DNA of 64,000 nucleotides from an uncultured Pelagibacteraceae bacterium (GCA_902593405.1 CACJIB010000005.1:1-64000); one strand, 5' to 3'; shown: positions 49,755 to 62,359, counted from the stretch's first letter. Notes: generated by a model not told the origin, from the letters alone. Program-made: numbers and translations.

Positions 49755-50582
49755 ATGGATAGAAGAAAATTTTTGACATATATGGGTTGTGGATGTGGAA
49801 GTATACTTTTACACTCTTGTTCTACTGCTCCAATAACTGATCGAAAACAATTAAAAATTATACCTGAAGCTAAATTAAATGCACAGGCAGCCCAAATTTA
49901 TGAAAAAGTTAAAGAAAAAGAAAAGATGAGCGATGATTTAAAAACATTAAATGAAATAAAAGAAATTGGAAAAAGAATGGAAGATTCGATTAGTGAATAT
50001 TTTTATAGATCTAATTTAGAAGACCCAACATTAAATTTTGACTGGGAATATATTTTAATTGATAATAAAAAAGTAAGAAATGCATGGTGTATGCCAGGTG
50101 GTAAAATAGCAGTCTACACAGGTATATTAGATGTTACAAAAAATCAAAATGGATTAGCTGCAGTGATGGGCCACGAAGTTGCTCATGCGGTAGCAAAACA
50201 TTCAGTTGAGAGAGCTAGCAGAGGTGTGTTGTTAAATACAGGTGCCAGAATTATAGATATAGCTAGTGGAGGTATTTTGTCTGACATTAACAGAACTACA
50301 GGCATGGATACAGTTGGTATGCTGGCTCAATTAGGAATTATGAATCCTTTCAATAGAAAACAAGAAAGCGAAGCTGATTATTTGGGTATGATTTTTTCAT
50401 CTTTATCTGGTTATGATATTAGAGAAACAGTTAAAATTTGGGAAAGAATGCGAGAATTTAATAAAGGTAAAGAGCCACCTCAATTTATGAGTACTCACCC
50501 CTCATCAGACACAAGAATAAAGCAGCTCAATGAATGGATGAATGAGGTTATTTTAAGTTATCCACCACTTAATTTAAGTTAA
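49755..50582 (+). CDS. M48-family metalloprotease, Tat-like N-terminus and lipobox
   Basis: MGHEVAHAVAKHS (HExxH), ESEADYLGM; N-terminus MDRRKFLTYMGCGCGSILLHSC. Confidence 0.92.
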   Translation: MDRRKFLTYMGCGCGSILLHSCSTAPITDRKQLKIIPEAKLNAQAAQIYEKVKEKEKMSDDLKTLNEIKEIGKRMEDSISEYFYRSNLEDPTLNFDWEYILIDNKKVRNAWCMPGGKIAVYTGILDVTKNQNGLAAVMGHEVAHAVAKHSVERASRGVLLNTGARIIDIASGGILSDINRTTGMDTVGMLAQLGIMNPFNRKQESEADYLGMIFSSLSGYDIRETVKIWERMREFNKGKEPPQFMSTHPSSDTRIKQLNEWMNEVILSYPPLNLS

Positions 50583-50591
50583 TTGAATTAA

Positions 50592-50667
<76 letters not shown>

Positions 50668-50751
50668 CCAAATTATTCAAATTGAATAGTTGTTATATAC
50701 AGAATTATTATTTTTTTTCAAATGACAATTTTAACCAAATCTATAAAGCTT

Positions 50752-51864
50752 CTACAACTTATCAATGTATTTATCGTGAAATTGATCAAAAGTGCCTTCT
50801 TTAATATTTTTTCTAATTGATGCCATTAATTCTTGATAAAAATTAATATTATTTAGCGTCAGTAACATTGAGGCAAGAATTTCATTTGTATTAAATAAGT
50901 GATTTAAATAGTTTTTTGAATATTTATTTAAATTAAGATTTTTACAATTTGGATCAAGTGGCGTGTTGTCATTTTGATACTTGTTATTTTTAATATTGAT
51001 TCTTCCCTGCCATGTAAAAGCCAAACCTGTTCTACCAGACCTTGTTGGCAATACACAGTCAAACATATCTATGCCTCTTTTTACAGCACCCAGAATATCT
51101 GATGGTGTTCCAACACCCATTAGATAGTGTGGTTTTTCAATAGGTAAGTTTTCCTTAATATCATCTAAAACGTTAAACATTTCATTTTGAGTTTCTCCTA
51201 CAGCTAATCCTCCGAGAGCATAACCATCAAAACCAATCTTAATTAACTCTTGAAGAGATTTTAATCTTAAATCTTTAAAAAGACCTCCTTGGACTATGCC
51301 AAATAAAGCTTTATGTGGATTGTTTCCAAATGCCGCTTTAGATCTTTCTGCCCAATAAAGTGATAAATCCATAGATTTTTTTATTACATTATAATCATTA
51401 GTTTTTTTTGGGCACTCATCCATAATCATCACAATATCTGAGTTTAAACCTAACTGAATTCGGATGCTCTCTTCTGGACTTAAGTAAAATTTTTTTCCAT
51501 CAACATGAGAGTTAAATATAGCGCCCTTCTCTCTATCAATTTTATTTAATTTTGATAAGGACATAACTTGAAATCCACCAGAGTCAGTTAAAATAGGTAA
51601 ATCACAATTCATAAATGTATGAAGACCACCAGCAGATTGAACTCTTTCAACACCTGGTCTTATCATTAAATGATACGTGTTTGAAAGTATTATTTCTGAT
51701 CCAGTTTTTTTTATATCATCTATCGTACAAGCTTTTACTGTAGCTTGTGTTCCAACAGGCATAAATGCTGGGGTGTGTATATTTCCACGGTGGGTTTCTA
51801 TTAAACCACACCTAGCAAATTTATCTTTTTTTAAAACGTTAAAGGCAAATTTTTTTAATGCCAT
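50752..51864 (-). CDS. tgt: queuine tRNA-ribosyltransferase
   Basis: HTPAFMPVGTQATVKA; LTDSGGFQVMSL; VLPTRSGRTGLAFT. Confidence 0.96.
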   Translation of the reverse strand: MALKKFAFNVLKKDKFARCGLIETHRGNIHTPAFMPVGTQATVKACTIDDIKKTGSEIILSNTYHLMIRPGVERVQSAGGLHTFMNCDLPILTDSGGFQVMSLSKLNKIDREKGAIFNSHVDGKKFYLSPEESIRIQLGLNSDIVMIMDECPKKTNDYNVIKKSMDLSLYWAERSKAAFGNNPHKALFGIVQGGLFKDLRLKSLQELIKIGFDGYALGGLAVGETQNEMFNVLDDIKENLPIEKPHYLMGVGTPSDILGAVKRGIDMFDCVLPTRSGRTGLAFTWQGRINIKNNKYQNDNTPLDPNCKNLNLNKYSKNYLNHLFNTNEILASMLLTLNNINFYQELMASIRKNIKEGTFDQFHDKYIDKL

Positions 51865-51872
51865 TAAAAAAA

Positions 51873-52433
51873 TTATTGAGATTTGAAACTAATAATTTTA
51901 TCTGGGTCAGTAACAGCACCATTATTGTTTTGGTCACCTCTTTTGATTTTATCAACAAATTCCATTCCTTCTATTACTTTTCCAAAAACTGTATATTGTT
52001 GATCTAAAAAAGGAGCTGGTTGAAAACAAATAAAGAATTGACTATTTGCACTATCAGGGTCTTGAGCTCTTGCCATTGATAAAGTTCCTCTATCATGTGG
52101 TAAACTATTAAATTCTTGCTTTAAATCTGGAAAATCAGATCCACCCATACCTGCTCTTCTAAGATCAAAATCTTTAGACTCTGAATTACCAAATTTTACA
52201 TCTCCTGTTTGAGCCATGAATCCATCTATAACTCTGTGAAAAACAACGTTATCGTATTTACCACTATTTGCTAATTCCTTAATTCTTTTCACATGATTTG
52301 GTGCAACATCTTCGAATAATTCAATTTTAACATCACCATCTTTTAACTTTAATATCATTATATTCTCCTCAGCTATTGATTGATTAGTAATTAAATAAAA
52401 CAAAATCAGTATTTTAATAAAAATTTTATTCAT
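51873..52433 (-). CDS. cyclophilin-type peptidyl-prolyl isomerase with signal peptide
   Basis: VVFHRVIDGFMAQTGD; GTLSMARAQDPDSANSQFFICF. Confidence 0.95.
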   Translation of the reverse strand: MNKIFIKILILFYLITNQSIAEENIMILKLKDGDVKIELFEDVAPNHVKRIKELANSGKYDNVVFHRVIDGFMAQTGDVKFGNSESKDFDLRRAGMGGSDFPDLKQEFNSLPHDRGTLSMARAQDPDSANSQFFICFQPAPFLDQQYTVFGKVIEGMEFVDKIKRGDQNNNGAVTDPDKIISFKSQ

Positions 52434-52920
52434 ATTTATTTTTTAATGATTTAATTGTGCTTTTTGTAGTAAATTTTTTTATATCACCTTTTAATTTAAC
52501 AATCTCTTTAACAAATTTCGATGAAATGATTTGATTTTCTACATCAGACATTAAAAAAATTGTTTCTATATTTTGATTCAATTTTCTATTCATACCAGCT
52601 AACTGAAATTCGTATTCAAAATCAGATACTGCTCTTAATCCTCTTAAAATTATATTTGATTTATATTTTTTACACAAATCAGTGGTTAAAGAGCCAAATG
52701 ATACTACTTTTATTTTTTTTCTATTTAACTTTAGATCTTTAAATAAAGCTTTATTCACTATTTCTATTCTTTCCTCAGAACTAAACAAATAATCTTTGTT
52801 ACTTTCGTCTGAGACACCTACCACTATCTTATCAAATAATTTTAATGATTTTTTTATTACATCTATATGTCCAAAAGTAATTGGATCAAATGTTCCTGGA
52901 TAAATTGCTATTTTACTCAT
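52426..52920 (-). CDS. coaD: phosphopantetheine adenylyltransferase
   Basis: AIYPGTFDPITFGHIDVIKKSL; RGLRAVSDFEYEFQLAGMNRKL. Confidence 0.96.
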   Translation of the reverse strand: MSKIAIYPGTFDPITFGHIDVIKKSLKLFDKIVVGVSDESNKDYLFSSEERIEIVNKALFKDLKLNRKKIKVVSFGSLTTDLCKKYKSNIILRGLRAVSDFEYEFQLAGMNRKLNQNIETIFLMSDVENQIISSKFVKEIVKLKGDIKKFTTKSTIKSLKNKYE

Positions 52921-55499
52921 TAAATTAAATTATCATCAATTTTAATTGCCGAAACAACTTTTTCTTCTCCTGATAACTTAATTATCCTAACACCTTGGGT
53001 ATTTCTACCTGCAGTTCTAATTTCTTTAACCGCAACTCTAATAACCCTACCTTTGTTAGTAGAAATTAAAATTTCATCGCCTTCAAAAACAGGAAAGGAT
53101 GAGGTAATATTTCCATTTCTTGGTGAATTTACTATTCCTATTATACCTTTTCCACCTCTGTTAGTAACTCTGTAATCTGTATGTGAGGTCTTTTTACCAT
53201 AACCATTTTCACTTATTGATAAAACAAATTTCTCTCTTGCTTTTAATTCAGATTTTTCATCTTTTGATTTTTTTCCGTTTTTATTAATTTTATCATTATC
53301 AATAACTGATAAAGATACTATTTGATCATTTGATGCTAACTCTATTCCTTTAATTCCTTTAGAAGATCTACCTTTAAAAACTCTAAGTTTCTTGGCTTCA
53401 AATCTAATACATTTTCCAAATTTAGTGCTTAAAATTACATCTTGATCATCTTTACAAATTTTAACACCTACAATTTTATCATTATTATCTAATTTCATTG
53501 CAATTTTTCCAGATGCATTAATTGATGAAAAATCTTCTAAACTATTTTTTCTTACTTTTCCCTGTGCTGTAGCAAAAATTATTTGATAATTTTTTAGATC
53601 TGTTTCTTCTTCAGGCATTGGCATAATTGAGCTTATAGCTTGGTGACTCTTTAAAGGTAAAATATTAAATAAAGACTTACCTTTAGATGATGATGAGCCC
53701 TCTGGGATTTTCCATGCTTTAATCTTGTAAACTAAACCCTCAGTAGAAAAGAAGAGAACTGAAGTATGAGTATTTACTGATAGTGTTTGAACAACAGAAT
53801 CTTGATCTCTAGTTGTTATGCCTGATTTTCCTTTGCCACCTCTCTTTTGTTTTTTTACTCCATCTAAAGAACCTCTTTTTATGTATCCTTGCAACGTAAC
53901 TGTAATTATTACTGATTGTTTTTGGATAGTTTCCTCAATATCATAATTTAAAACAGCATCTATAATTTTAGTTCTTCTTGGTATAGCAAATTTCTCTTTG
54001 ATATTTTTTAGTTCTTCGCTAATTACTTTTAAAAGTTCTTTTTTTGATGAAATAATCTTTTTATATTTAGTGATTAATTCAGCTAATTTTTTAATTTCAA
54101 CTTCGATCTCATTTATTCCTAAAGCAGTTAATTTTTGAAGTCTTAATTCTAATATAGCTAAAACTTGTGGTTCAGATAAAGAATAAAGGTTTTTGCCTTT
54201 TTTTCCCTCTACTAAAGAAATTAATTTTTGTGATTTATTTATTTTCCATTTGGTTTTAAAAATTGACATTTTAGCATCATCGGGTGTTTTAGATGAACGA
54301 ATAATTTTTATTATTTTATCAAGATTTTCAACTGACACAGATAATCCGATTAATATATGTGCTCGTTCTTCAGCTTTTTGAAGATCAAATTTAGTTTTCT
54401 TAATAACTACATCTTCTCTAAAAGTTAAAAAATTAGACAAAAAATCTTTTAAAGTACATGTTTGAGGTTTTCCCTCAACAATAGCTAAAGTATTAAAACC
54501 AAAAGAACTCTCTATTTGAGTATTTTTATATAATTGTCTCTTTATAGTTTCTGGTTCTACACCGTTTCTTAAATCTATTGCTACCCTAATACCTTCTCTG
54601 TTCGATTCGTCTCGAATATCTCTTATACCTTCTATCTTTTTTTCTCTTACTAACTGAGCAATCCTCTCATTTAAAACAGATTTGTTAACTTGATATGGTA
54701 TTGAAGTTATTACCAGTCTTTCACGACCATTTTTTTGTTGTTCAATTGAGATTTCTCCTCTTATCTTAAAGGACCCTCTTCCATTGTTATACCCTTGTTT
54801 AATTATATCTTTACCTATAATTACACCACCTGTTGGAAAATCTGGACCAGGTATATGTTTCATTAATTCTCTAATTTTAATATCTTTATTATCTATTAAG
54901 GCCAAAGTACCATCAATAATTTCACCTAAATTGTGAGGAGGTATACTTGTTGCCATGCCAACAGCGATACCACCAGCTCCATTTACTAATAAATTTGGAA
55001 ACTGTGCTGGTAAAACACTAGGTTCTTTCTCAGTTTCATCATAATTGCTTTTGAAAGAAATTGTATTTTTTTCAATATCATCAATTAAATATTGAGAAAC
55101 TTTTGACAAGCGAGTTTCCGTATATCTCATTGCTGCAGCAGGATCACCATCTATAGAACCAAAATTTCCTTGCCCTTGAATCAAGGGTAGACTCATAGAG
55201 AAATCTTGTACCATTCTTACCAAAGCATCATAGACAGACTGATCACCATGAGGGTGATATTTACCAATAACATCTCCAACTATTCTTGCAGATTTTCTAA
55301 ATTGTTTAGACCAGTCGTATCCACCTTTATACATTGCATACAAAATTCTTCTATGAACAGGTTTTAATCCATCTCTTACATCAGGAAGTGCACGACTTAC
55401 AATCACACTCATTGCATAAGAAAGATATGATGAGCTCATCTCATCATGCATTGAGATTAATTTTATATTTTTATCTTTGAACTCTTCAGTATTTTTCAT
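52920..55499 (-). CDS. gyrA: DNA gyrase subunit A
   Basis: [69 protein letters not shown] GyrA-box. Confidence 0.97.
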   Translation of the reverse strand: MKNTEEFKDKNIKLISMHDEMSSSYLSYAMSVIVSRALPDVRDGLKPVHRRILYAMYKGGYDWSKQFRKSARIVGDVIGKYHPHGDQSVYDALVRMVQDFSMSLPLIQGQGNFGSIDGDPAAAMRYTETRLSKVSQYLIDDIEKNTISFKSNYDETEKEPSVLPAQFPNLLVNGAGGIAVGMATSIPPHNLGEIIDGTLALIDNKDIKIRELMKHIPGPDFPTGGVIIGKDIIKQGYNNGRGSFKIRGEISIEQQKNGRERLVITSIPYQVNKSVLNERIAQLVREKKIEGIRDIRDESNREGIRVAIDLRNGVEPETIKRQLYKNTQIESSFGFNTLAIVEGKPQTCTLKDFLSNFLTFREDVVIKKTKFDLQKAEERAHILIGLSVSVENLDKIIKIIRSSKTPDDAKMSIFKTKWKINKSQKLISLVEGKKGKNLYSLSEPQVLAILELRLQKLTALGINEIEVEIKKLAELITKYKKIISSKKELLKVISEELKNIKEKFAIPRRTKIIDAVLNYDIEETIQKQSVIITVTLQGYIKRGSLDGVKKQKRGGKGKSGITTRDQDSVVQTLSVNTHTSVLFFSTEGLVYKIKAWKIPEGSSSSKGKSLFNILPLKSHQAISSIMPMPEEETDLKNYQIIFATAQGKVRKNSLEDFSSINASGKIAMKLDNNDKIVGVKICKDDQDVILSTKFGKCIRFEAKKLRVFKGRSSKGIKGIELASNDQIVSLSVIDNDKINKNGKKSKDEKSELKAREKFVLSISENGYGKKTSHTDYRVTNRGGKGIIGIVNSPRNGNITSSFPVFEGDEILISTNKGRVIRVAVKEIRTAGRNTQGVRIIKLSGEEKVVSAIKIDDNLI

Positions 55500-55504
55500 A
55501 GAAG

Positions 55505-55954
55505 TTAAAATGGAATTTCATCATCCATATCTGACACTTGTGAAGAATCCTCAATGTTATTTTGTTGAGTTGTGTCATTTTGAATTCCACCACCAGAATT
55601 TCCCCCGCCCAACATCGTAAGTGAAGAATTATATCCTTGTATAACTATTTCGGTTGAATATTTGTCTTGTCCCGATTGTTCATCTTTCCATTTTCTTGTT
55701 GTGAGTTGTCCCTCAACATAAACTTGAGCTCCTTTTTTTAAGTATTGTTGAACAACATTTACTAAACCTTCGTTAAATACAACTATACGGTGCCACTCAG
55801 TTTTTTCTTTTCTTTCACCTGTGTTTTTATCTTTCCAGGATTGACTTGTAGCAAGGCTTAATCTGGCTACACTTTTACCATTTACCATTTGCTTAATCTC
55901 AGGATCTGCGCCCAAACGACCAATTAATAATACTTTATTTAAACTTCCAGCCAT
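55505..55954 (-). CDS. ssb: single-stranded DNA-binding protein
   Basis: [18 protein letters not shown]; acidic C-terminal tail MDDEIPF. Confidence 0.96.
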   Translation of the reverse strand: MAGSLNKVLLIGRLGADPEIKQMVNGKSVARLSLATSQSWKDKNTGERKEKTEWHRIVVFNEGLVNVVQQYLKKGAQVYVEGQLTTRKWKDEQSGQDKYSTEIVIQGYNSSLTMLGGGNSGGGIQNDTTQQNNIEDSSQVSDMDDEIPF

Positions 55955-56042
55955 AATATTTAATATTTGTTAAATTAGTTAATTAGAATTATATCACAAT
56001 TCTTCTGAATATTAATTTTATTAACTCAAAGCAACTAAAATT

Positions 56043-58895
56043 ATGATGAAAAAGATAGTTATTAAGGGCGCTAAAGAACATAATTTGAAGAATGTTACAG
56101 TAGAGATTCCAAAAGACAAATTTGTGGTCATAACGGGTCTGTCTGGGTCTGGAAAATCATCTTTAGCTTTTGATACTATCTACGCAGAAGGTCAGAGAAG
56201 GTATGTAGAAAGTTTATCTGCCTATGCACGTCAATTTTTAGATAAAATGAAAAAACCAAATGTTGATTTAATAGAAGGATTAAGTCCGGCTATTGCAATA
56301 GAACAAAAAAATACTTCAAAAAACCCAAGATCTACTGTTGCAACTGTAACAGAAATTTATGATTACATGAGGGTTTTATACGCTAGAGCAGGTATTCCCT
56401 ACTCACCATTTACAGGGAAACCAATAACCTCTCAAACAATTACACAAATAGTAGATTTAGTTAAAAAATTACCAAAAAAATCAACAATATATATTTACGC
56501 TCCAGTAGTAAGAGGTCGTAAGGGTGAATATAAAAAAGATATTTTAAGTTACAAAAGAAGAGGTTTTAGAAAAATTAAAATTGATAATGTGTTATATGAT
56601 ATAGAAAAATCACCCAATCTAGATAAAAAACTGAAACACGATATTTCAGTATTGGTCGATAGAATAGTTTTAAATTCAAAACTTGGTAACAGATTAGCTG
56701 AAAGTATTGAAACGGCTGTAAATTTAGCTAACGGTATAGTGTTTGTCGAATATGAAGATGAAACACTTCCTCAAAAATTTAGAAAAGTTGAAAAGTTAAT
56801 TTACTCAACAAAGTTTGCATGCCCTGAGAGTGGTTTTACAATTGAGGAAATTGAGCCAAGACTTTTTTCATTTAACAGTCCCTATGGAGCTTGTGAAGAA
56901 TGTGATGGAATTGGAATGAAATTAAATGTTGATCCAAATTTAGTTGTTCCTGATGAAAGAAAAAGTTTAGCTGATGGTGCAATTGAACCTTGGTCAAAAT
57001 CAACAACATTATATTATGCTCAAACTTTAGCATCTTTAGCAAAACATTATGGTTTTTCTTTAGATGAAAAGTGGAAAAAATTACCCAAAAAAATTAAGGA
57101 TATTGTTCTTTATGGTTCAGATGAAGATGAGATTAAATTTAATTATGATGATGGTTATGAGAAATATTCTTACAAAAAAACCTTTGAAGGTGTAATTAAT
57201 AATCTTGAAAGAAGATTTTTAGAGTCTGATAGCGAATGGAAAAGAGAAGCCATTGCTGAATATCAATCAGACACAGCTTGTGAAGCTTGTAATGGTGATA
57301 GATTAAAAGAGGAAGCATTATGTGTTAAAATTAATGATTTAAATATTAGTGAAGTAACAAAAAAATCTATATTGGATGCAGCAGAATGGTTTAAAAATTT
57401 AGAAAATAATCTTGATAAAAGACAATTTAAAATTGCTGAACATGTTTTAAAAGAAATAAATGAAAGATTAAATTTTCTTCTAAACGTTGGCTTAGATTAT
57501 TTAACATTGTCTAGAGAATCTGGAACTTTGTCAGGTGGTGAAGCTCAAAGAATAAGATTAGCTTCTCAAATTGGATCTGGTTTAACAGGTGTTTTATATG
57601 TTTTGGATGAGCCTTCAATAGGATTGCATCAAAAAGATAACGTTAAACTAATTAATGCATTAAAAAGATTGCGAGATCTTGGTAATACAGTCATTGTTGT
57701 TGAGCATGACACAGAAACAATGGAAAATGCTGATCATATTATTGATCTTGGTCCTGAAGCTGGAAGTAATGGTGGTGAGATTACAGCTCAAGGATCATAC
57801 GAAGAAATTAAAAAAGATAAAAATAGTATTACTGGACAGTATCTTGCTAATAAAAAAACAATTGAAATTCCAAAATCACGACGTTTAGCTAAAAATGGAA
57901 GATTTGTTGAAATCAATGGTGCAAGTGGAAATAATTTAAATAATGTTAATCTTAAAATTCCAACAGGAACCTTTACTTGTGTTACTGGTGTCTCTGGTAG
58001 TGGTAAATCTACTCTAATATTACAAACTCTATTTCATGCATTAAATTTAACTTTAAATAATAAAGCAAGAAAAGCACCTAAATCATTTAAAGGTTATAAA
58101 GGCGTAGAATTGATTGATAAAATAATTGATATTGACCAGTCTCCTATTGGTAGAACTCCAAGGTCAAATCCAGCAACATATACAGGAGCTTTTGGACCTA
58201 TTAGAGATTGGTTTACAAGCCTGCCAGAGTCTAAAACAAGAGGATACAAACCAGGAAGATTTTCTTTCAATGTTAAAGGAGGTAGATGCGAAGCTTGTGA
58301 GGGTGATGGTGTAATTACATATGAAATGCATTTTTTGCCCGATGTTTATATACAATGTGATGAGTGCAAAGGAACCAGGTACAATAGAGAAACTTTGGAA
58401 ATCAAATTTAAAGGCAAAAGTATTGCAGATGTTTTGGATATGTCAGTAGATGAAGGGTGTGAATATTTTGAAAATATATCTAATATAAAAACAAAATTAT
58501 TAACTCTTAAAAAAGTTGGTTTAGGTTATATAAAAATTGGTCAGCAAGCAACTACTCTATCAGGAGGTGAGGCACAACGAATTAAGCTTGCAAAAGAACT
58601 TTCAAAAAGATCAACAGGAAGAACAATGTATATTTTAGATGAACCAACTACAGGTTTGCATCAACATGATATTAAAAAACTTTTAGAGATACTTCATACA
58701 TTTGTAAAACTTGGGAACACAGTAGTTGTTATTGAGCACAATTTAGATGTAATAAAAACAGCTGATTATATTGTTGATATGGGTCCTGAAGGTGGTGTGA
58801 AGGGTGGTAATATTGTCGCCGAAGGAAAACCTGAAGAAGTGTGCAAAGTTAAGGATAGTTATACCGGTCAATTTTTAAAGCCTCTTTTAGCTTAA
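56043..58895 (+). CDS. uvrA: excinuclease ABC subunit A
   Basis: [34 protein letters not shown]; two Walker A/ABC signatures; CxxC zinc modules. Confidence 0.98.
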   Translation: MMKKIVIKGAKEHNLKNVTVEIPKDKFVVITGLSGSGKSSLAFDTIYAEGQRRYVESLSAYARQFLDKMKKPNVDLIEGLSPAIAIEQKNTSKNPRSTVATVTEIYDYMRVLYARAGIPYSPFTGKPITSQTITQIVDLVKKLPKKSTIYIYAPVVRGRKGEYKKDILSYKRRGFRKIKIDNVLYDIEKSPNLDKKLKHDISVLVDRIVLNSKLGNRLAESIETAVNLANGIVFVEYEDETLPQKFRKVEKLIYSTKFACPESGFTIEEIEPRLFSFNSPYGACEECDGIGMKLNVDPNLVVPDERKSLADGAIEPWSKSTTLYYAQTLASLAKHYGFSLDEKWKKLPKKIKDIVLYGSDEDEIKFNYDDGYEKYSYKKTFEGVINNLERRFLESDSEWKREAIAEYQSDTACEACNGDRLKEEALCVKINDLNISEVTKKSILDAAEWFKNLENNLDKRQFKIAEHVLKEINERLNFLLNVGLDYLTLSRESGTLSGGEAQRIRLASQIGSGLTGVLYVLDEPSIGLHQKDNVKLINALKRLRDLGNTVIVVEHDTETMENADHIIDLGPEAGSNGGEITAQGSYEEIKKDKNSITGQYLANKKTIEIPKSRRLAKNGRFVEINGASGNNLNNVNLKIPTGTFTCVTGVSGSGKSTLILQTLFHALNLTLNNKARKAPKSFKGYKGVELIDKIIDIDQSPIGRTPRSNPATYTGAFGPIRDWFTSLPESKTRGYKPGRFSFNVKGGRCEACEGDGVITYEMHFLPDVYIQCDECKGTRYNRETLEIKFKGKSIADVLDMSVDEGCEYFENISNIKTKLLTLKKVGLGYIKIGQQATTLSGGEAQRIKLAKELSKRSTGRTMYILDEPTTGLHQHDIKKLLEILHTFVKLGNTVVVIEHNLDVIKTADYIVDMGPEGGVKGGNIVAEGKPEEVCKVKDSYTGQFLKPLLA

Positions 58896-58945
58896 ATTTA
58901 AAAACTTAAAAATATTCTAAAATTAGTGTATATTTATAAAGAATC

Positions 58946-59548
58946 ATGAGTAGTTTATTGTCATCATTATCAAAAACAATTCACACATCACTTGCGTTAG
59001 CAATAATATTGTTTTTAGGGTTATTTTATTTAAACGATGGGATAGCTATTGATACATTGTTCTGGAGCTGGTTGTTTAGATATATACATGTGATTGTTGC
59101 AATTATGTGGATTGGATTATTGTGGTATTTCAATTTTGTTCAAATTCCAAACATGGGAAAAATTCCAGACGAACAAAAACCAGCAATTGGCAAAGTAATT
59201 GCTCCTGCTGCATTATTTTATTTTAGATGGGCTGCAGCGTTAACTGTTCTTTCAGGTTTAATTCTTGCTTATCTTAATGGATATCTTCATGATGCAATGA
59301 CTTTAAGTCTTGGGTCAGGTGTACCTAAACACACTGCAATTGGAATTGGAATGTGGCTTGGAATTATAATGGCATTTAATGTATGGTTTGTAATTTGGCC
59401 AAATCAAAAAAGAGCTTTAGGAATAGTTGAGAGTGATCCAGAAACAAAAGCTAAATCAGCTAAAACTGCAATGCTATTTTCAAGAACAAATACTTTGTTA
59501 TCCTTACCAATGTTACTTACAATGGTAATAGCTCAGAATTTATATTAA
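58946..59548 (+). CDS. PuuD-like (urate oxidase N-terminal-like) membrane protein
   Basis: WLFRYIHVIVAIMWIGLLWYFNFVQIPNM; FYFRWAAALTVLSGL; IWPNQKRALG. Confidence 0.72.
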   Translation: MSSLLSSLSKTIHTSLALAIILFLGLFYLNDGIAIDTLFWSWLFRYIHVIVAIMWIGLLWYFNFVQIPNMGKIPDEQKPAIGKVIAPAALFYFRWAAALTVLSGLILAYLNGYLHDAMTLSLGSGVPKHTAIGIGMWLGIIMAFNVWFVIWPNQKRALGIVESDPETKAKSAKTAMLFSRTNTLLSLPMLLTMVIAQNLY

Positions 59549-59549
59549 A

Positions 59550-60443
59550 TTATTTTTTATCCTCTTCTTCTCTAAGAACAGTTTTTTGTGAAACTCTTAG
59601 TCTAACCAAAACAGTATTAGCTATATAAATTGAGGAATAAGTTCCAAATACAACACCTAGTATCATTGCAAGTGAAAATCCTTTTAATATTTCTCCACCA
59701 AAAAAATAGATCGCTAATAAAGCAAGTAAAGTAGTTGCAGATGTTATAATAGTTCTTGATAACGTTTCATTGATTGAAATATTAGTTAATTCAAAAATTT
59801 TTATATCTGAATATTTTCTTAAATTTTCCCGCACACGATCAAAAATAACTACCGTATCATTCATGGAGTATCCAACTATTGTTAACACCGCTGCTATAAT
59901 TGATAAATTAATTTCTAAACTAAATAGTGAAAAAACTCCTAGAGTTACAATTACATCATGAAACAAAGCTAGAATTGCACCTAAACTAAACTGCCATTCA
60001 AATCTTATCCAAATATAAATTAACATTAAAGCTAAAGACAAGGATATTGCTATAACTCCTGATTTTAATAATTCAGCACTTACTTTTGGACCAACATTTT
60101 CAACTCTTCTAAAATCATAGTTATTTCCAAATGATTTGTCTAAATTAGCTTTAATTTCCTCGATGATATTCTTTCTATTATCTTTATTTTCAAATTTTAC
60201 TAAAAAATCTGTATCATTTCCGAATTTTTTTACTGAAATATCCCCTAAATCCATTTGATTAAATCTATCTCTTAATGAACTTACATTTATTTTAGAGTCT
60301 GAAGCTCTTAATTCAATTAATGTACCACCTTTAAAGTCTATACCAAAATTAAGCCCTTTAAATATTAACAGTAATAATGAAACAACAATTAAAACTGATG
60401 ACAGTAAATTAAAGTGATTATAATATTTATTAAAAGCAATCAT
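59550..60443 (-). CDS. secF: protein translocase subunit SecF
   Basis: GLNFGIDFKGGTLIELR; GYSMNDTVVIFDRVREN. Confidence 0.96.
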   Translation of the reverse strand: MIAFNKYYNHFNLLSSVLIVVSLLLLIFKGLNFGIDFKGGTLIELRASDSKINVSSLRDRFNQMDLGDISVKKFGNDTDFLVKFENKDNRKNIIEEIKANLDKSFGNNYDFRRVENVGPKVSAELLKSGVIAISLSLALMLIYIWIRFEWQFSLGAILALFHDVIVTLGVFSLFSLEINLSIIAAVLTIVGYSMNDTVVIFDRVRENLRKYSDIKIFELTNISINETLSRTIITSATTLLALLAIYFFGGEILKGFSLAMILGVVFGTYSSIYIANTVLVRLRVSQKTVLREEEDKK

Positions 60444-61996
60444 TAGATTAATTTTTCCTTATTTTTATTTCTTGATACATAAATACTAGTGAACAATCTT
60501 GCTATGAAATAGACTGAAAATAGTGTTGTAAATATTCCAACTCCTAAGGTTACAGCAAAACCTTTAACTGGACCTGAGCCCATGAAAAACAAAATAATTG
60601 CTGCTAATAATGTGGTAATATTAGCATCTAAAATTGCCGTTCTTGATTTAGTATAACCACCATCAAATGCCAAAATATTATTAGTCTCATCTTTTAGCTC
60701 TTCTTTAATCCTCTCAAAAATTAAAACATTTGCATCAACTGCCATACCTACAGTTAGAATAATCCCTGCAATACCAGGCAATGTTAAAGTGGCCTCGAAT
60801 AAAGTTAAAACACCTAAAAGTATAAATAAATTAACAATCAATGTTACATTAGTTATCAATCCAAAAATTTTGTATTTAACAAACATAAAAATTATCACCA
60901 ACATAAAACCTATTGCTAAGGCAATCATTCCTGCATTAATTGAATCTTGTCCAAGATCAGGTCCAACTGTTCTTTCTTCAATAATTTCTAATGGAGCTGG
61001 TAATGCTCCTGATCTTAATAATAAAGCTAGATCGGTTGCAGTTTGAAAAGTAAAACCTCCACTTATTTGACCTGATCCACTGGCAATCGTATCTCTAACT
61101 ACTGGTGCACTGATAATTTTACCATCTAGAACAATTGCTAATTGTTTTCCAATACCAGTTGATGTAGCCTTACCAAACCTTTTTGCACCTACTCTATCTA
61201 AAGTGAATGAAACAATTGTTTGGTTAGCTTGAGTATCCATTTTTGGTTGAGCATCAAGTAAATTTTCACCACTTATTATAATTCTTTTGCTAACTGTAGC
61301 TTCCTCTAGACCATTTTCGAATTTTAACTTTTCAATACCAAAACGATCATTTTCGTCATTTGTTATAAATCGAAAAGTAAGGTTCGCAGTTTTACCAAGT
61401 AATGATTTAATTCTCATTGGATCATCTAATCCAGGAAGCTCTACTAAAATTCGGTTGTTTCCTCTTTTAAGTATGTTTGGCTCATTAGTTCCAACCTCAT
61501 CTACTCTCCTTCTAACTATTTCTATAGCTTGATCTTGAGAAGAAGTTTTAAGTTTAATTAAACCCTGTCTTGAAAAATTAACTTTTAAATTTAACCCTGT
61601 ATCCTCAATTTCTAACTGATGTGATTTAAATCTTGGGTAATACGGGTTAAGGTCACTATTTTCGTCCTGAAAAACATCTAAGACAGATTGCTTATCATTA
61701 TCAATTACATTAAAAAAAATATTCTGATTATCTATTTTTATATTGTTTATTTTAATATTTTTTTCTTTGAAGTAATTTCTAATTGTTGTTGTTAGATTTT
61801 GTAATTTTTGTTCAATTACAGGTTCATTATCAATTTCAAGTAATAGATATGATCCACCCTGAAGGTCTAATCCTAGATTAATTTTTTTATCAAAAAAATT
61901 ATCATCAAATTTAAAAAGATTCGATGAAGCAATTAAAATAAATAAAACTGAAAAAAGAGTTATAAATAAAATTCTTAACTTAGAGAAATAAAGCAC
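60443..61996 (-). CDS. secD: protein translocase subunit SecD
   Basis: INLGLDLQGGSYLLLEID; VGMAVDANVLIFERIKEEL. Confidence 0.97.
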   Translation of the reverse strand: MLYFSKLRILFITLFSVLFILIASSNLFKFDDNFFDKKINLGLDLQGGSYLLLEIDNEPVIEQKLQNLTTTIRNYFKEKNIKINNIKIDNQNIFFNVIDNDKQSVLDVFQDENSDLNPYYPRFKSHQLEIEDTGLNLKVNFSRQGLIKLKTSSQDQAIEIVRRRVDEVGTNEPNILKRGNNRILVELPGLDDPMRIKSLLGKTANLTFRFITNDENDRFGIEKLKFENGLEEATVSKRIIISGENLLDAQPKMDTQANQTIVSFTLDRVGAKRFGKATSTGIGKQLAIVLDGKIISAPVVRDTIASGSGQISGGFTFQTATDLALLLRSGALPAPLEIIEERTVGPDLGQDSINAGMIALAIGFMLVIIFMFVKYKIFGLITNVTLIVNLFILLGVLTLFEATLTLPGIAGIILTVGMAVDANVLIFERIKEELKDETNNILAFDGGYTKSRTAILDANITTLLAAIILFFMGSGPVKGFAVTLGVGIFTTLFSVYFIARLFTSIYVSRNKNKEKLI

Positions 61997-62010
61997 TTAA
62001 CAAAAAATAA

Positions 62011-62304
62011 TTATTTTTTAACTTCTTGGGTATTTGTATTAACAAGACTTTGAATACCAGTTGATTTAACTATCTCAACCTTTACGTTTTCAGCAATTTC
62101 TACTTCAACTTTATCGTTGTCTATAAGTCTCTCAACTGTACCTGTAATTCCACCAGAAGTAACAACCTTGTCACCTCTCTTAAGACTTTCAACCATTGCT
62201 TTGTGCTCTTTAACTTTTTTTTGCTGTGGTCTGATTAAGAAAAAATAAAAAATAACAAATATTAAAATTAACGGTATAAATTGTCCTATTCCTGAGCCTT
62301 CCAT
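62011..62304 (-). CDS. yajC: preprotein translocase subunit YajC
   Basis: FYFFLIRPQQKKVKEHKAMVESLKRGDKVVTSGGITG. Confidence 0.95.
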   Translation of the reverse strand: MEGSGIGQFIPLILIFVIFYFFLIRPQQKKVKEHKAMVESLKRGDKVVTSGGITGTVERLIDNDKVEVEIAENVKVEIVKSTGIQSLVNTNTQEVKK

Positions 62305-62359
62305 AAATCTCCTTATAAATTATGTGAATACTTATACTATCTATGTAATTAAAACAACT

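Noticed and set aside
58126-58355. Overlapping small ORFs on both strands inside uvrA
   Set aside because: Frames overlap the conserved second zinc/ABC region of UvrA; no independent support.
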